DNA from: Basidiobolus meristosporus CBS 931.73 | Lineage: Eukaryota; Basidiobolomycota; Basidiobolomycetes; Basidiobolales; Basidiobolaceae | NCBI GenBank assembly: GCA_002104905.1 | Contig: MCFE01000409.1 | Location: forward strand, 1 to 64,000 | Direction of reading: 5' to 3' | DNA length: 64,000 nucleotides | Shown: in pieces, positions 21,210-33,575 of the stretch | Numbering within the stretch: position 1 is the first letter of the stretch | How the letters are laid out: every line of letters starts with the position of its first letter | Position numbers and translations under genes: made by a program | Notes under the pieces: model-generated | The model's input: the letters and a program-made list of their open reading frames with translations, nothing else | Told to the model about the DNA's origin: nothing | The model's database searches: none

Positions 21210-22149
21210 ATGAGGCTAAAAAATAATGCCAAGTTGTCTGGTTCCCAACCAAACCCCACTGCTGATAGTAGTAGAAGAACAGCTTGACAACAGCTTACTT
21301 TGACATTCAGTGCAGAAAGCAGGGTTACAACCAAAAAAGGCCTGGTGAACAGTGTGCCTACTGAAGGGAATAATGTAGACCCCTCAGGCTTTCAGTCAAG
21401 TATGCAACTGGGGATCTTTGCAGAGTTACAAGCCAAACATATTGCTGAGGCAGATGAGAATGTAGCAACAGCAGTACCTTCAGTTGAAGACCAGCAAGTA
21501 GCTGTCATAACATCACCACCACCTGTATTAGCAAGTATGTCATCAGCTCATACCAAAGTATATATGTGGCAATTAGGTGCTGTGACCAATAGGATAAATG
21601 TAATGGCCTTGAAAAAACAGGCAATAGTCCAGAAATATTATGAGCAGATAAAAGATGTAGAGCAATCAATGTCCCATGTAGAGAAAGCAGTATCTTTGCT
21701 GCAAACAAGGAGCTCAAGTAGCTCAACATCACAGCCAAGAATTGAGCCATTTCCTGATGTAACAGCAGAGGAACACTGTACAGGCTTTGAAGTAAAATAT
21801 CAGTGCCCAAAGATAAAGCCCACAGAAAAACCTATTACAGCATGGGAGGGAGTAAATATAGTGTTTATACTAGTGCCTAAAAATCAAGAGACACTAAAGA
21901 ACTGCAAAGGCATTGAGTGCAATAATGAAGAGTGGGCTAATATTCAAGAGGCTGTTAGAAGTCTAGCATGCCATCACCTTAAGGCTGGCATACCATGGGA
22001 CCATCAGGAACTAGAGGTTGAGCAGAATGCGCTTGACTTGATCCATGAGCATTATCCTGGATTCAAATGGGCAAACAAATCTTGGGCCAGCATTGGGTAT
22101 GCTAAGAAAGTATCTTAAGAATAGCAGAAACTGTCAAAGGCAGAAGTGC

Positions 22150-24440
22150 AAGGATGCCATGACTAAAAACCAGCCTCTTCCTCAAGAGCCTGTAAGAAGC
22201 AGGGCAAAAAGCTCCATACAAGTGTCAAAGAGGCATCAGGTAGTCTGAGGAATGCCAATAAGGGAAAAGCAGGCAGACATAGATGTGCCAGCACAACATT
22301 TATAAAGGAAAAAGTGTAGTTTTACTCAAGAAGCACTCAGTTAAGGTAGCAGTGAAGGACCTGGTAGTGATAAAACACATAGCTACCTTGGGAGCCTGTC
22401 ACAGCATGGGTCCAGAGCTTGAAACAAGCAGGAAAGAAGCATTGTAGTGGGGTCAGAGTGACACCTGCTGACACATGTGCTCATTCACATATTTTCCACT
22501 TCCTTATTTCTCTACTACACTTATTATAGTTTTATCTCAATTGTGTTACTTGATCTATACTATCCCATAAGCTGGCTGACTATCACACCTGCTTACCTTA
22601 TTGCATAAGTTATCCTTCACTTTATGTAAGATTACTAGCTGAAAGTACTTCTATATGAGGCAAGTATACATGCTAGTACCCATAACACATGACTAAACTG
22701 CATTACCATCCCTACCATTTTGATAACACATATGGTATCCCTATATTATACAGGTATCAGATTACTGAACCCTGATTGGTTGGGTCTGCTGTGCCTATTA
22801 GAACCTTCCAGCCCCTACTTTGTACATTTTTGCTCCTTCTGATGTCATTAAGATTTCTATTTGACCACTGGAACCTTCTGGAACACCATGATTAGTAATC
22901 ACTTTGCCAGTGGGAAAAGTATATAAGGGGGCAATCATTCAACAATAAATCATGATCCCTTTTATCAAAATACCAGCTTGTTGACCAGTGTATTCACTGC
23001 TACCTGCTGCTCCCTGAACTTCCGGTCCCAGACCACAGGTCACTCCCAGGAAACTGCACTGACAGCCAACTGACCTGGTAGGCACTGCTTGTGAGGATTA
23101 CTCAGAGTAGGTATCTTTTATTATATTTGATTCATTCCCAAGTTTGTTCTTGTACAGGCAAAGATACTTTTCTGTCTTTGTGACTATTGACCACAGCTGC
23201 ATTCTTATCAAGTCCCTGCTGGTGGAGTTTACAGTTGTTTGCCTTTGGAAGGTTTAGTGCATTTTCATCTCAAAATAAGTTGAACCCAGCACATACTTAT
23301 GTTCAGATGCCAACTAAGTTGGGGTTTATAGCTCTATGATTTTCCCTTGACAAGCTTGTGGCTTTATTCCCCATCACATTAGATTAGAGACAGAACCCAA
23401 GCTTTCCTAGAAAGATTTTGCCAGAGGTTGTTGTACCCAGTGAACACCCCACACTCATAACACTTGAAAAGTGTTAGACATATCTCTCCCTTGAACTTAT
23501 ACACCACATATTTGGCACGCAACATGGTGGGCTCATTCAAGCTCACTAGGACCCAACAAGATTTGCCTGAAGATTTGAGCCATTATCCACTTATTGAAAA
23601 GAGTACCAATATTATCAAGATTGCAACACCAACTTACTTACCCAAAATGAGCTCTATGCCATTATCACTCTCACATGGAGCCCCACAGTTTGATGGAAAG
23701 AAAGTGGAAAGCTTCATATTCAAATGGAAGAGCACTGCAAGATGTGCAGCCTATCTGAACAAGAAATGGCTGAAGACTTCCTCCACTGCTGCACCAATGA
23801 TAGTTCCAATAAGCTTCTCAGACAAGGAGACATTCTCATTGACTGGGCCTTGATGAAGACCTACCCACAAAATGTCTGGTAGTCAGAAGAGTGCCCATAT
23901 GGGACAGGCAGGCAGAAACAGATGCATCAGTGCAGCATTTGACAAGGAGACAAATTGTTCAGTACAAGATGCACTCAGTCATAGTAGCAGTGAAGGACTT
24001 GAAAGTGATAAAAACATCCAGCTTTCTCAGGAGCCCATCACAAGCAGGGCTGAAAGCTCCAAGCATGTGCCAAAGAAATATAAAGTTGCTGGGAGAGTGC
24101 TAGCAAGAGACAAGCAGGCAAAAATAGTTGCACCAGTATGGCATTCAACAAGGAGAAAATAAAATAGAATTCAAGAAGCATTTAGTCAAAATGACATTGA
24201 AGGACTCAACGGTGATGAAAACCTGCAGCTTTTTCAGGAGCCTGTCCAAAGCAGGGCTAATAGCTTTAAGCAAGTGGCTAAGAAATGTCATGTTACCGGC
24301 AGAGTACTGGCAAGGGGCAAGCTGGCAGAAATAGATGCACTAGTGCACCATTAATCAAGAAAAAAACAGAGTACCATACCAGAATCACTTAGTCAAAGTA
24401 GCAGTGAAAGACTTTGCAGTGATAAATATAATGGTAAAAA
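22150..24440 (+). repeat. Tandem ~200-208 bp modules within the accessory gene
   Basis: Landmark sequences recur at 22246, 23889, 24091 and 24299 (GAGTGC...CAGGCAGA). Each module codes for R-x-K-Q-A-x-x-D-A, RRK(H)SS, QEALSQSSSEGPGSDK, QEPVTSRAxSS and KKYxVAGRV. The spacing within the uninterrupted part is 202-208 bp, and the same modules occur at 12860-13280 and 44600-44930 on the minus strand. The module is Ser/Gln/Lys-rich and probably disordered. Confidence 0.7.
22443..23880 (+). mobile_element. Gypsy-2 fragment: complete 5' LTR, primer site and start of gag
   Basis: The LTR 22443-23508 (1066 bp) begins TGTAGTGGGGTC and ends TACACCACA; it matches the solo LTR at 43287-44346. It has GTATATAAGG near 22919 and CAATAAATC near 22943 (promoter and polyadenylation). 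TTGGCACGCAACATGGTGGG (23511-23530) follows, in primer-site position, tRNA not identified. A gag-like start (MSSMPLSLSHGAPQFDGKK, 23649-23705) follows, frameshifts near 23760, and the element stops at about 23880, where the accessory gene resumes. 3' part absent. Confidence 0.8.
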
Positions 24441-25092
24441 AAAGGTGTATCTAAGCCAGAGACAGGTAGGTGTGTGAAGATGCCGCAGTTCTCACCAATG
24501 AGCAATGGCAGCCCAGAACAAGTTGAATCCCGCAATAGCCAGGAAGAATTACTAATAAATCATCAGCTGTTTTCTCATGTGCTGGAAGTGCAGCCAGTTA
24601 AGCTACCATCCAGTGGGGTAAATGAGTATGCTGAGGGAAGCTATCTGTCTATCATGGCCACCACATCAGCCATGGTAGACAGAGTGGAGATTCCACTGAT
24701 GGGCAGAGTAACAATGCAAAGAACTCAAGAGACTATCACTATGCCTAAGGCAGAATTTTGCAACATTAATAGGGATATCAAGAGGTTGCAGCACTTCTGT
24801 TAGAACAGTGCTCCAGAAAATGCTCCTGACTAATGCAAGGATCTATTGCAAACACTGGCAGATGAGGTATTAGACCTTGCAGTGCTAGGTGAATACTAGG
24901 ACATATGTGAACCAGTGAGTTTACAGTGGCATAAAGCCACAGGGTTCCTGCCAAAGTCATGTAAAAAGGGCATTGCAGCAGAAAAACTTATTGAAAGGCT
25001 GATTACAATGTAGCTCATTGCAGAGTGTAGAGTTGAGCTTAGTATTAGTGTTGGGTATAGAGACTTGTATAGGTCAATATAATTGGCAATTG

Positions 25093-27797
25093 GCAACCTG
25101 GGCAAATATTTCCCAAAGTCTGGTCCCTAGATCTGGGAATAGCCTTGTGCTTATTGACAGTACCCATCAATGCTATTGTGAACTTGTAGACCCATTTGCA
25201 TCCAATTGGCCATTTCCCGTCTGGTAAATCTATCATTTTGCACATTTTTGCCTTTATCAGTGATTGTTACCCCTCCTGAGTGGCTTATTGCCAAATAGTA
25301 GCATCTTGACTCAGCATTGCCTGTTCCATATTCTGAGGTTGGCGTATAAGGCCAGATAAGCTTCTTAATGATTGTTTGATGTCTGACACCCGGATCCAGG
25401 GGCATTTCTTGTTCCAGTAAATCCCCTAGCTGCAATAATATGCTCTGATCTGGAGCTGGTATAACTGTCTTCCATATCTGGCTGAGTTAGGAGCACATCC
25501 TCTTCAATAGTGGTTATTGCATTATCAAGAAGCTGGCCAATGCTTTGAGTGGCCTTCTGATCTAAATCCTCCTCAAATACACCATTCCTGCACTTGATCA
25601 GATTCTGAATTTTGCCATCATACACTCTTACCCTGTAGTATCCTCACAATTCCCAAGAAAGATACCTTTTCTACTCTGGGTTCTAACTTTGAGCATTTTT
25701 TGTCATAGATGTGATAGATGATTCCACTGCCAAAGATCCTGAGGTGCTGAAGGTCTGGTTTTTTGCCTGTTAATGCTTCAAAGGGTGTAAAGTCATGTGG
25801 TGCTGTTGTTGGATATCTATTACGATGTATACTAAGGTAAAACAGATTCAGCCCAAAACTAGTAGTCTGTTCCCTTATCATGAAGCATATATCTTCCCAT
25901 CTCTACTGTTGTTCCATTTGCATGTTCTGCTAATCCATTTTGCTGGGGAGTGTTTAGAACAGTGGCCTGTTGAAGTAAACCAATAGGTGAGGAGCATTTT
26001 GCAGACGCTGTTGAGCATTATTACCCTCCATTGTCACTTCAAAGTACCTTCAATTTACACCCAGTTTGTGCTTCTGCCATGATATTGAAGTTCTCAAACA
26101 TCTTTAAAGCCTCCACCTTTGGTGGAGGAAGTACAACCATGTATATCTTGTCTTGTCATTGATAAATGTTGTAAAGTATCTCTTGGCTCCAAAGGAAAGT
26201 GCTTGAGTGTGCCTGCATATGTCTGAGCATATAATAGCCAATATTCCAGTGGTGTTAATGCCTCCTGAGTTCAGGAAGCATTACCTAGCTTGTTTGCCAT
26301 ATAAACATCCCTTACAGACTCTCAATTTGACTTGAATTAAGTAATTCAATCCCAAAAGAAGCTAATTTATTACCAATTGGCTCATTTTCTGTTCCAAAAT
26401 GTATCTTAGCCTCCTATGCTACATCCCCCATTTAGTTTTGTCTGTTCCAGCAAGGATGGCATACCCAGGTACAATGATCTTGCATTGTAACTTGTATATA
26501 CCAGCTGATGTTAGCTTGCAGTGCAGAATTTTTCCCCGGATAAGTCTTTCTTACTGGAATAGTCTTTAAGTTGCTGAGCCACTCCTCAATACTGCAAATA
26601 TGCTGTGATGCTCCAGAGTCAATATACCACTCTTTACTTTGGCTACTTGCGCTCTCTTGTACAGTTAAAAATTACTGTTTATATGTAAATACATGGTTTG
26701 CCTGCTCCAGTTTCCAATTTTGTGTGCTTTTTCTGCTTTCATTCTCTCTCCCAGTGTCCTGTCTTCTTAAAGCAGTCACAGCAACAAGGTTCTCTTTAAT
26801 TTTGTTGCTTTCCCTTCTTTTCTGCATGCTTTTCTGAGCCCAATAAAGCATTATCTTCAATTTTCTCTTCTTGAACATTTTGTCTCAGTTCTTCATGAAG
26901 ATGTCTTCTTTTTGTATAGTCTTAAGTCAGACTGTCTTCTCTGCTTTAAAAGAGAGTATAAGTGCCACATACCTGTTTGGTAAGCTGAATGTGTCTCCAC
27001 TTGGGTATGAGTTATAGAATGTCATCATCTGGCTTATTCCTCATGGTGAAAAACTTTTGTTTTAAATGCAGCTTGCTTGATGTTGACTTTGAGCTAAAGA
27101 ACTTCTCTAAGGTTACCCATGCTGCTTTGGCAGTATTTGAAGCAAGTATTTGTCCAATGAAGGAATCCTGCACACTATTACATATGGCATTAAAGGCATT
27201 TCACCTCCTTCTCTTGAAACTTATCCACTTCTTCTGCTGTTCCTTTGGGCTCAACTTCTCTTCCTGTTACTATACTTTATAGCTATCATTCCTTAGAATG
27301 GATCTGCATCTTGATTCTCCAAAGTCTGAAGTTCTTCCCTTCAAGCCTCACCATTACAGGTAAGATGTTTGTATTGTTGTGTTTGCTGGTAAAAGTCATA
27401 TTTTGGATAGATCAAAGCAATTGGGGCTCATAACCTGTTGCAATTTGACAAGTAAATTGGATATAGGGAACCTATCAAGAAATAGTATATAATAGTTGAG
27501 CTATTGTTTATTTACATGGAGGCTCAGTTTATATACCTTTGTAGAAGTAGTAAAACTGTGACACCAAGTAAGGAGGGTTTCTCAACACTCAGGAGCATTC
27601 TGTAACAGTTTCAGGGTTAGTAAATAGTGTTTAGTAAAAGTGCTAATTTGATCTTGACTGGAGGGGAATACTCATTGGATCATAGATCTGAGAAGTGTAG
27701 TAAGCTTTGGGCTGTGGTTTAGTTCTAGAGTGACCAAAATTAGTCCACAAGTGTCAGGTAAATTTTTGGCTGCTGAATGATACAAAAATGTCTAATA
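25093..27797 (-). mobile_element. Copia-2b: 5' half of a Copia-2 retrotransposon
   Basis: The 5' LTR lies at 27436-27797 (reverse orientation), primer site GGTTATGAGCCCC as its complement at 27423-27435, then gag, protease, integrase and the beginning of RT reading leftwards. Recognisable are the Gag start (~27400), an integrase/RT linker with RKPDLQHLRIFGS-like text near 25740, and YSQIQGLD before the break at 25093. The join with the accessory gene shares the bases TTGCCA, suggesting deletion by short homology. Many frameshifts and stops. Confidence 0.82.
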
Positions 27798-28251
27798 TCA
27801 CCGCAAAAACATCTTGAATTTCAACATGGAATATCTTGTATATCTGCCAGGTACTTCTGTTACTTGACCAATATTTTCCTTGTTACTGCTGACTTTAGTA
27901 TACCATGTACAAGCACTTAGGTTCTTGTTTGTATGAGTTCCAAATTGACATATGTAGAAATTGGACTGTACCAAGTTGAAGCCCAACATACTTTGGTAAA
28001 GTCCTCCTTATGAACATCAGTGGCCTGACACATCTAAGCCCACCTTGCATTACTTAACTGATTACCCAGACATTGAGGCTGCTTAGCTGCTTAATGCCAA
28101 AGGTGTAGGTACCTCTATGTGCTCATCTGTGCTGAGTATTTTCCAACTCTTCCCCACTATTCCTTATTTGCAAACACATCACAGCCACAATTGACACAAA
28201 GGTTATTTTATGATCAGAATGGTGTTAAGTAGCACTTAAAACCTCAGATAT
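27798..28251 (-). pseudogene. T2 transposase 3' fragment
   Basis: Strongly mutated minus-strand match to the transposase C-terminal tail (TGTALAGTTTGG... region of 10150-10440), broken by the Copia-2b LTR on the left and by the T2 terminus at 28252 on the right. Confidence 0.6.
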
Positions 28252-28462
28252 CCCCTGAAAGATAATTTGGTCCCATATGTGCATTCATTCTTTATCTGCT
28301 GTCTGGATCCTATGATGAGTCTATCATAACACTGGCAGCTTAGCATTATTGGCACTCTACACAGTCTTTTGACAGGATTCTGATGGCATTTTGCTGATTT
28401 TACTGCCAAATAAAGTTAAAAAATAGATGTTATTTGAGCATACTTTTGACAAGAATTGCATG

Positions 28463-29772
28463 CAAGTGACAAAGAAGCACTTAAACAGATGAAATCAGAT
28501 CTCTTCAGTAAGTTTGAGTTGAAAGATCTGGGAGAATTGAGCTATTTTCTTACAACTGAAGTGAATTTTGACATGCCCACAAAGAAAATTGTACTGAATC
28601 AGTCCAAGTACATCAGGGACATTCTTAGACGCTTCAAAATGGAAAATTGCAAGCCAGCAGCTACCCCTCTGGACAATGATCTAAAATTGAGCAAATCTCA
28701 TCCAGTTTAGGTGAAAATGGCTCAAATATGTACCAAGACTTTTGCTATGAATCAATGATTGGTGGCCTAATGTACTTGATATTGCAGTGGCAGCTGGACT
28801 AGTTTGTCAATTCATGCAGAATTATGGATCAGATTGATTTACAGCAGTTAAGCAGATTTTCAGATATCTACAAGGTACCATAAATATGGTTTTGGAATAC
28901 TCTTGAGCAGCTAATAGGCAAATATGACATGGTAATAGTGATTCAGATTGGGGTAGAGATCTGATTGACAGATGCTCTACCACTGGGTATGTATTCCTCT
29001 ATGCTAGTGCAGCTATAAATTGGGATATGAAGAAACAACCAACTGTGGCCCTATCTACAACTGATGCTGAATATATGGCTGCTTGCCAAGAAACTAAGGA
29101 AGCTATATGGCTACAGTAAATATTCAAAGACCTAGGCTTTAATTCAGATGAACCAACATGTATATACAAAGATAATCAAAGTTGTATTGCATTAGCTAGG
29201 AATTCTACTAATCATGCTAGCCCTGAACACAAGAATATACAACACAACTTTGTGAGGGAAGCTGTAGAAAATAACTTAATAGAGTTAGTTAACCATCCAA
29301 CTGACAAAAAGGTAGCAACTATACTGACAAAGCCCCTACCTAGACCACAATTTGAGAATCTCAGAGAAGAATTAGGATTAAGAAATTACCTAGTTGAGGG
29401 GGAGTGTTGAAATATTGGACTTTTTGGTATCATTCAGCAGCTAAAAATTTACTTAATTGTTCCAGACTAGTCTTGGCCACTTTAGGACTTATTTGCAGCC
29501 CCAACTTTGCCAGTTTCTTCACATCTATGATCCTATGATTATTTTCCTATAGTGTAGTTCAAATAATACTTTTTACCAAACAATATGTACTAACCCTGAA
29601 ACTGTGATAGAATGCTCCTGAGTGTTGAGAAACCCTCCATACTTAGTCTTACTGCTGTATTACTTCTACAGTGGTATAAATGCTGACTTCTCTATGAATA
29701 AACAACAGTTCAACTAATATCACCATATTTTAACAAGTTCCTAATATCCAAATCACTTCTTAGATTGCAACA
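28463..29772 (+). mobile_element. Copia-2c: 3' half of a Copia-2 retrotransposon
   Basis: Starts within RT just after the YVDD box (SDKEALKQMKSDLFSKFELKDLG) and continues through RNase H (TTDAEYMAACQ) to the 3' LTR at 29405-29772 (368 bp, TGTTGAAATATTGG...TTGCAACA), preceded by the purine tract GAGGGGGAG. 5'-truncated. Stops at 28708 and elsewhere inactivate it. It lies inside the non-coding end of a T2 copy. Confidence 0.85.
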
Positions 29773-30236
29773 ATATGGCAGGAAACTTAATGATGTATTG
29801 ATAGCCTCTTGCAGGCCTCTAAAGATACTATAACGGCAGTATGGTGGCCTACAGCTAGCTCTGTACAGTGCTACTGTGCTAATTACTAAATGATATTTCC
29901 TTTTTCTACCTCCCCTTATGCAATTCATATATTCTACTGTGGAATTACTCCTCTTCAATTGCTTACCCACTACTCCCTTGGCCATTTCACATATATTTCA
30001 AACCAAAAAATACTACAGCCTGCTGCTTTCTTACCTCTACAAACATGCAAATATGCTGCAATCAATATTACTTCCATCCCCTCAATACTGCAGCTTTTAG
30101 TGCAACATTTGCAAAGTTGCTGTATACCTTGTAATGCAGGTAACACATACTTCTTGCAAACATATGCTTGGTTGCCACCACTTCTGCTATGAATATCTTT
30201 TGAACACCCACAAAGAGCCTTTTAGTGTTACAAGTC

Positions 30237-30592
30237 TTGATATAAGAGTTGTAGAGGAATAGGGAGTATAGCTAGTATTGTATTCACTAAAACTTGAACT
30301 GATTTTCTTGAGGTTCCAGCAGCTCCTTATATACATTTTGCCAGATCAATTGCTAACTAATTGTATTTCCTAATGTAGGTTGTGGCTGATGACTCATTTG
30401 ATTGCATCATCATCACCCAATGAGAACCTACTTAATATATCTATTTCTGTCTGATAAGGATCTGCTGATTCATTTGCTGACTAATGCTACTGATTTCATA
30501 GATAATACTGATATACTGATAACCTAAACATATACTAATTGATTTGACTAAAAACTGATCTAACTTAAACATTCAAGCGGCAGATCATAACA
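30237..30592 (-). mobile_element. Solo LTR of LTR-3 family, copy 2
   Basis: 356 bp, reverse complement of 20091-20457 at roughly 90% or better by eye, with an exact TTAGT duplication at 30232-30236 and 30593-30597. Empty site visible in other T2 copies (e.g. near 10200). Confidence 0.85.
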
Positions 30593-31402
30593 TTAGTATT
30601 TAGCCAGTAAATTCCTTTTCCTTCAGGATTATAGTCCCCATTATAGGTACCCATTGGCTCTTGTTTTTTTGAGTTCTGTATTGAACAGTGTAGAAATTGG
30701 CTTGTGACCCTGAGGAATGCAACATACCTTGGTAGAGTTTTCTCAATAAGAATCAGTTGCTTGTTGCACTCAACCTGACTTTGAATTACTTAACTGATTA
30801 CCCACACATTGTGGCTGCTTAGCTTGTAAATGCCATAGGCATTGTTGTCTATATGTGAACATCTTTCCTCAGTATTTTCCAAATTTTCCCAGCTGTGCTC
30901 AATGTGCAAACCCATCACATGAATGATGGATTTGAAGGTAATACTCTTGATGAGATTATGATATAGTAGCACCTGCAACTTGACTTGTCTTCCTATCTCC
31001 CCACACATCTGCTCCACAGCAAGCACCCAAAAGGTGAAGCAAGGTACAATATTCTCAGCACAACAAAGCAGATGGAGCAGCATATAGATACGGTAGCAGA
31101 AGAGATATATGCATTCAGCTTTGTGCTTGTAATATAGCCACATAAATCCTGTCACAATCTCTTTGGACAAAAGTTTTAGATGTGCCAAGTTGGCATTGGT
31201 GATTTGCTTTTGATTGAATATTCTAAAATATCACTCATGACTCCCAATTCTTCCAATGTACTCTTGGTATAAATGGCTTCAGGAGGCCACTTGCATAAGT
31301 ACCTATCTAGTTCATCCAGTCCTTACACTTGTATTGTTGTGTATACATATGAATATTGATTTGAGCCTGTGAGAAGTACTTAAGGTAGCAGATACTGTAC
31401 AA

Positions 31403-32745
31403 TTTTGGCAATTCTTCTTGGCTATGATGGTACTCAGTCTATTCCAGGCTTATGGCATTTCTTAGTAAGAACTGCAGCTTTTTTCCTACTCTTTCCTGTC
31501 TGTTGTTTAGGTAGACTTTTTCCCTTTACCTTTTCCTTAATCACTGCCAAGTTTTTCACTGTTACTTTGTCTGATTTCTTCTTGTAATTAACTGTGTTCA
31601 CCTTGATATATGCTGCTCTGATGCACATGCTTTGGTCTGATTATCCCTTGCTGGCACTTGGCCAGCAACCTGACATTCTTTTCCACTTCTTTCAAGCTCG
31701 CAGCCCATGCTTTGATGGGCTTCTGAGGTAACCACCTGTTTTGCTCACTCTATCAGCTACCTGATGTCTTTTTGACAATTTTTCAGAGCTTTTGGCACTG
31801 CTTATAAAAGGCTCTTCAGGAAGCCGCAGTTTTTTAGCAATTGTGCCCTTGTTATCTGCCTTTAATAGTTTCAGTTACTCTTGAGATACTTTCTCAGCAT
31901 ACTAATGCTGGACCAAAATCTGTTTGCGTTTTTGAACTCAGGATTACACTCATGAAGAAAGTTGGGCACATCCTTCTTAGCCTTGGGTTCCTGATGGTAC
32001 CATGGTATTCCAGCCTTGAGATGTTGGTAAACCAGACTTCTAACAGCCTCTTGAATCCTAGTGCACTGTTCCTTATTGCACTCAACTGCTTCACTGATCT
32101 TCAATGTCTAATGATTTTTGCGCTCTGATGTATACACCACTTTGTCCCCATTCATGCTGTGATGGGTTTTTCTGTTGGCTTTATCATTGGGCACTGATGT
32201 TGTGCTTCAAAGAATCTTTGTTGTTCCTCTGTTGTTACAATGGTAAATGGCTCAATTCTTGGCTGTGACATTGAGCTACTTGAGTTCCTTCTTTGCAGCA
32301 CAGATGCTGCTTTCTCTACCTTGGATATTGATTGCTGTAAACTTTCTATCTGCTAATTTCATTTCTGGACTATTTCCTGATTTCTCTGGGCCATTACATT
32401 TATCCTATCAGCCACTGCTCCTAATTGCCTCACTATTACTTTGGTATGAGCTGACATCATACTTGGTAATACAGGTGGTGGTAATGTTACAACAGCCACT
32501 TGCTGGTCTTCAGCTGAAGGTATTGCTTTTGCTTTTTTCTCAACTGCTCAAGTATTATTTTCACCTTGCAGCTCTATAGAGATTCTCAATAGCCTAGCTG
32601 ACTGAGAGCCTGTGGAATCTACATTACAACCTTCAGTGGGCACACTATATATCAAAGCAGTCTGTTGTCCAACTGTTCTTCTGCTGCTGCTATCAGTGGG
32701 ATTTGGTTGGTAACCAGACAACTGTGCATTATTATTTGGCAGCAT
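31403..32745 (-). pseudogene. T2 accessory gene, N-terminal and middle parts (copy v)
   Basis: Leftward from ATG at 32743-32745 (MLPNNNAQLSGYQPN). Segments read: TVGQQ, LRISIELQGE, coiled coil, SSSSMSQPRIEPF, CNKEQCTRIQEAVRSLVYQHLKAGIPW, and module remnants to 31434. The C-terminal domain is missing; the gene is joined at 31402 to transposase sequence. Frameshifted throughout. Confidence 0.7.
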
Positions 32746-32960
32746 ATATATGGAAGTGAGTCAAACCAAAGGGGAAATGGCATTACATATGCATGAGTAT
32801 GTGGTGCCATAACCATATTTATAATGCTTACTTTGGTGAATTATCATTAAATCTTACATTCAGGTTGGTGCAATGTATTAAATGCAAGACTGTCTTAAAT
32901 TCACCAAAGCACTGACAAAAAAGTGATATATTGGTGTTATGTTGTTGAGTGTCAAACTGT
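32746..32960. promoter_or_regulatory. Divergent T2 promoter region
   Basis: About 215 bp between accessory copy v (leftward) and the transposase (rightward, from about 32961), same layout as at 20999-21209. Confidence 0.45.
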
Positions 32961-33539
32961 TTGCCCCACAGACAAGACTACCTTGATGCAACACCGTAAG
33001 GGAAGAGAAAAAAGACCATGTGGCTCTTGTAGCAAGCCTCTCAGTCATGAAGCACGCAGATAGCATAGGAAGAATTACAAGGGTGAAGGCCGGTGTTTTG
33101 CCACACAAGTCATATTTGACCATTCACCAGTCACTATTGTACCAGCAATATCTTGCCTGCTTCTTGATACTGTTGAAATATTGGACTATTTGGTATTGTT
33201 CAGCAGCTAAATATTTACTTAACAATTCTAGGCTAGTCTTAGTCACTGTAGGACTCATTTACTGCCTTAACTTTGCCACTTTCTCCAGATATATGATCTT
33301 ATGATTATTCCCCTATAGTCAGGATCAAATTAGCACTATTACCAAACATTATGTACTAACCCTGAAACTGTTACAGAATGCTCCTGAATATTGAGAAACC
33401 CTCCCTACTTAGTGTTGCAGCTGTATTACTTCTACAAAAGTATAAATACTGAGCTTCTTTATGAATAAACAACAGTTCAACTATTATCACTATTTCTTGA
33501 TAAGCTCCTTATATCCAAATCACTTCTTAAATTGCAACA

Positions 33540-33552
33540 GGTTATGAGCCCC
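33540..33552 (+). other. Primer-binding site of Copia-2a
   Basis: GGTTATGAGCCCC, same initiator tRNA-Met anticodon-arm complement as in Copia-1, immediately after the 5' LTR. Confidence 0.8.
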
Positions 33553-33575
33553 GATTGCCTTAATCTATTCTAAAG

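Larger units (their letters stand above)
9476..25092. mobile_element. T2-1: outer copy of the two-gene DNA transposon, interrupted
   Basis: The left terminus at 9476 reads CCCTATGAAAAATAATTTGG (transposase-side end, 'end B'). The transposase runs leftwards in two pieces (9476-10963 and 18946-20998) separated by an inserted T2 copy, then comes a divergent promoter region and the rightward accessory gene (21210-25092). The accessory-side terminus is missing because Copia-2b abuts at 25093. Other inserts are an LTR-only element (20091-20457) and Gypsy-2 (22443-23880). Confidence 0.75.
21210..25092 (+). pseudogene. T2-1 accessory protein gene, near full plan (copy iv), interrupted by Gypsy-2
   Basis: I do not recognise the protein. 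Reading from ATG 21210: basic S/T-rich N-terminus, SPPPVLASM box (~21525), coiled-coil segment (KYYEQIKDVEQSMSHVEKA), SQPRIEPFPDVTAEEH, EKPITAWEG, NNEEWANIQEAVRSLACHHLKAG and FKWANKSWASIGYAKK (21980-22115). Next come ~67-residue tandem modules (22150-22440 and 23886-24440), a PSSGVNEYAEG linker, and a C-terminal domain (24740-25075). Gypsy-2 fragment 22443-23880 splits it; there are frameshifts and stops (e.g. near 21275, 22116). By position beside a CACTA-type transposase it may be the counterpart of TnpA, a DNA-binding helper, but no homology is visible. Copia-2b truncates the end. Confidence 0.7.
28252..31402 (-). pseudogene. T2 copy: degenerate terminus and transposase 3' part, split by two LTR elements
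   Basis: The degenerate end B, CCCCTGAAAGATAATTTGG, starts at 28252. T2 sequence occupies 28252-28462, 29773-30236 and 30593-31402; Copia-2c and a solo LTR fill the gaps. The coding remnant at 30790-31188 has the HLLCCAENIVPCFTFWVLAVEQMCGEIGR block. At about 31402 the transposase ends abruptly and an accessory-gene fragment follows in the same orientation, again a fused deletion derivative. Confidence 0.7.
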
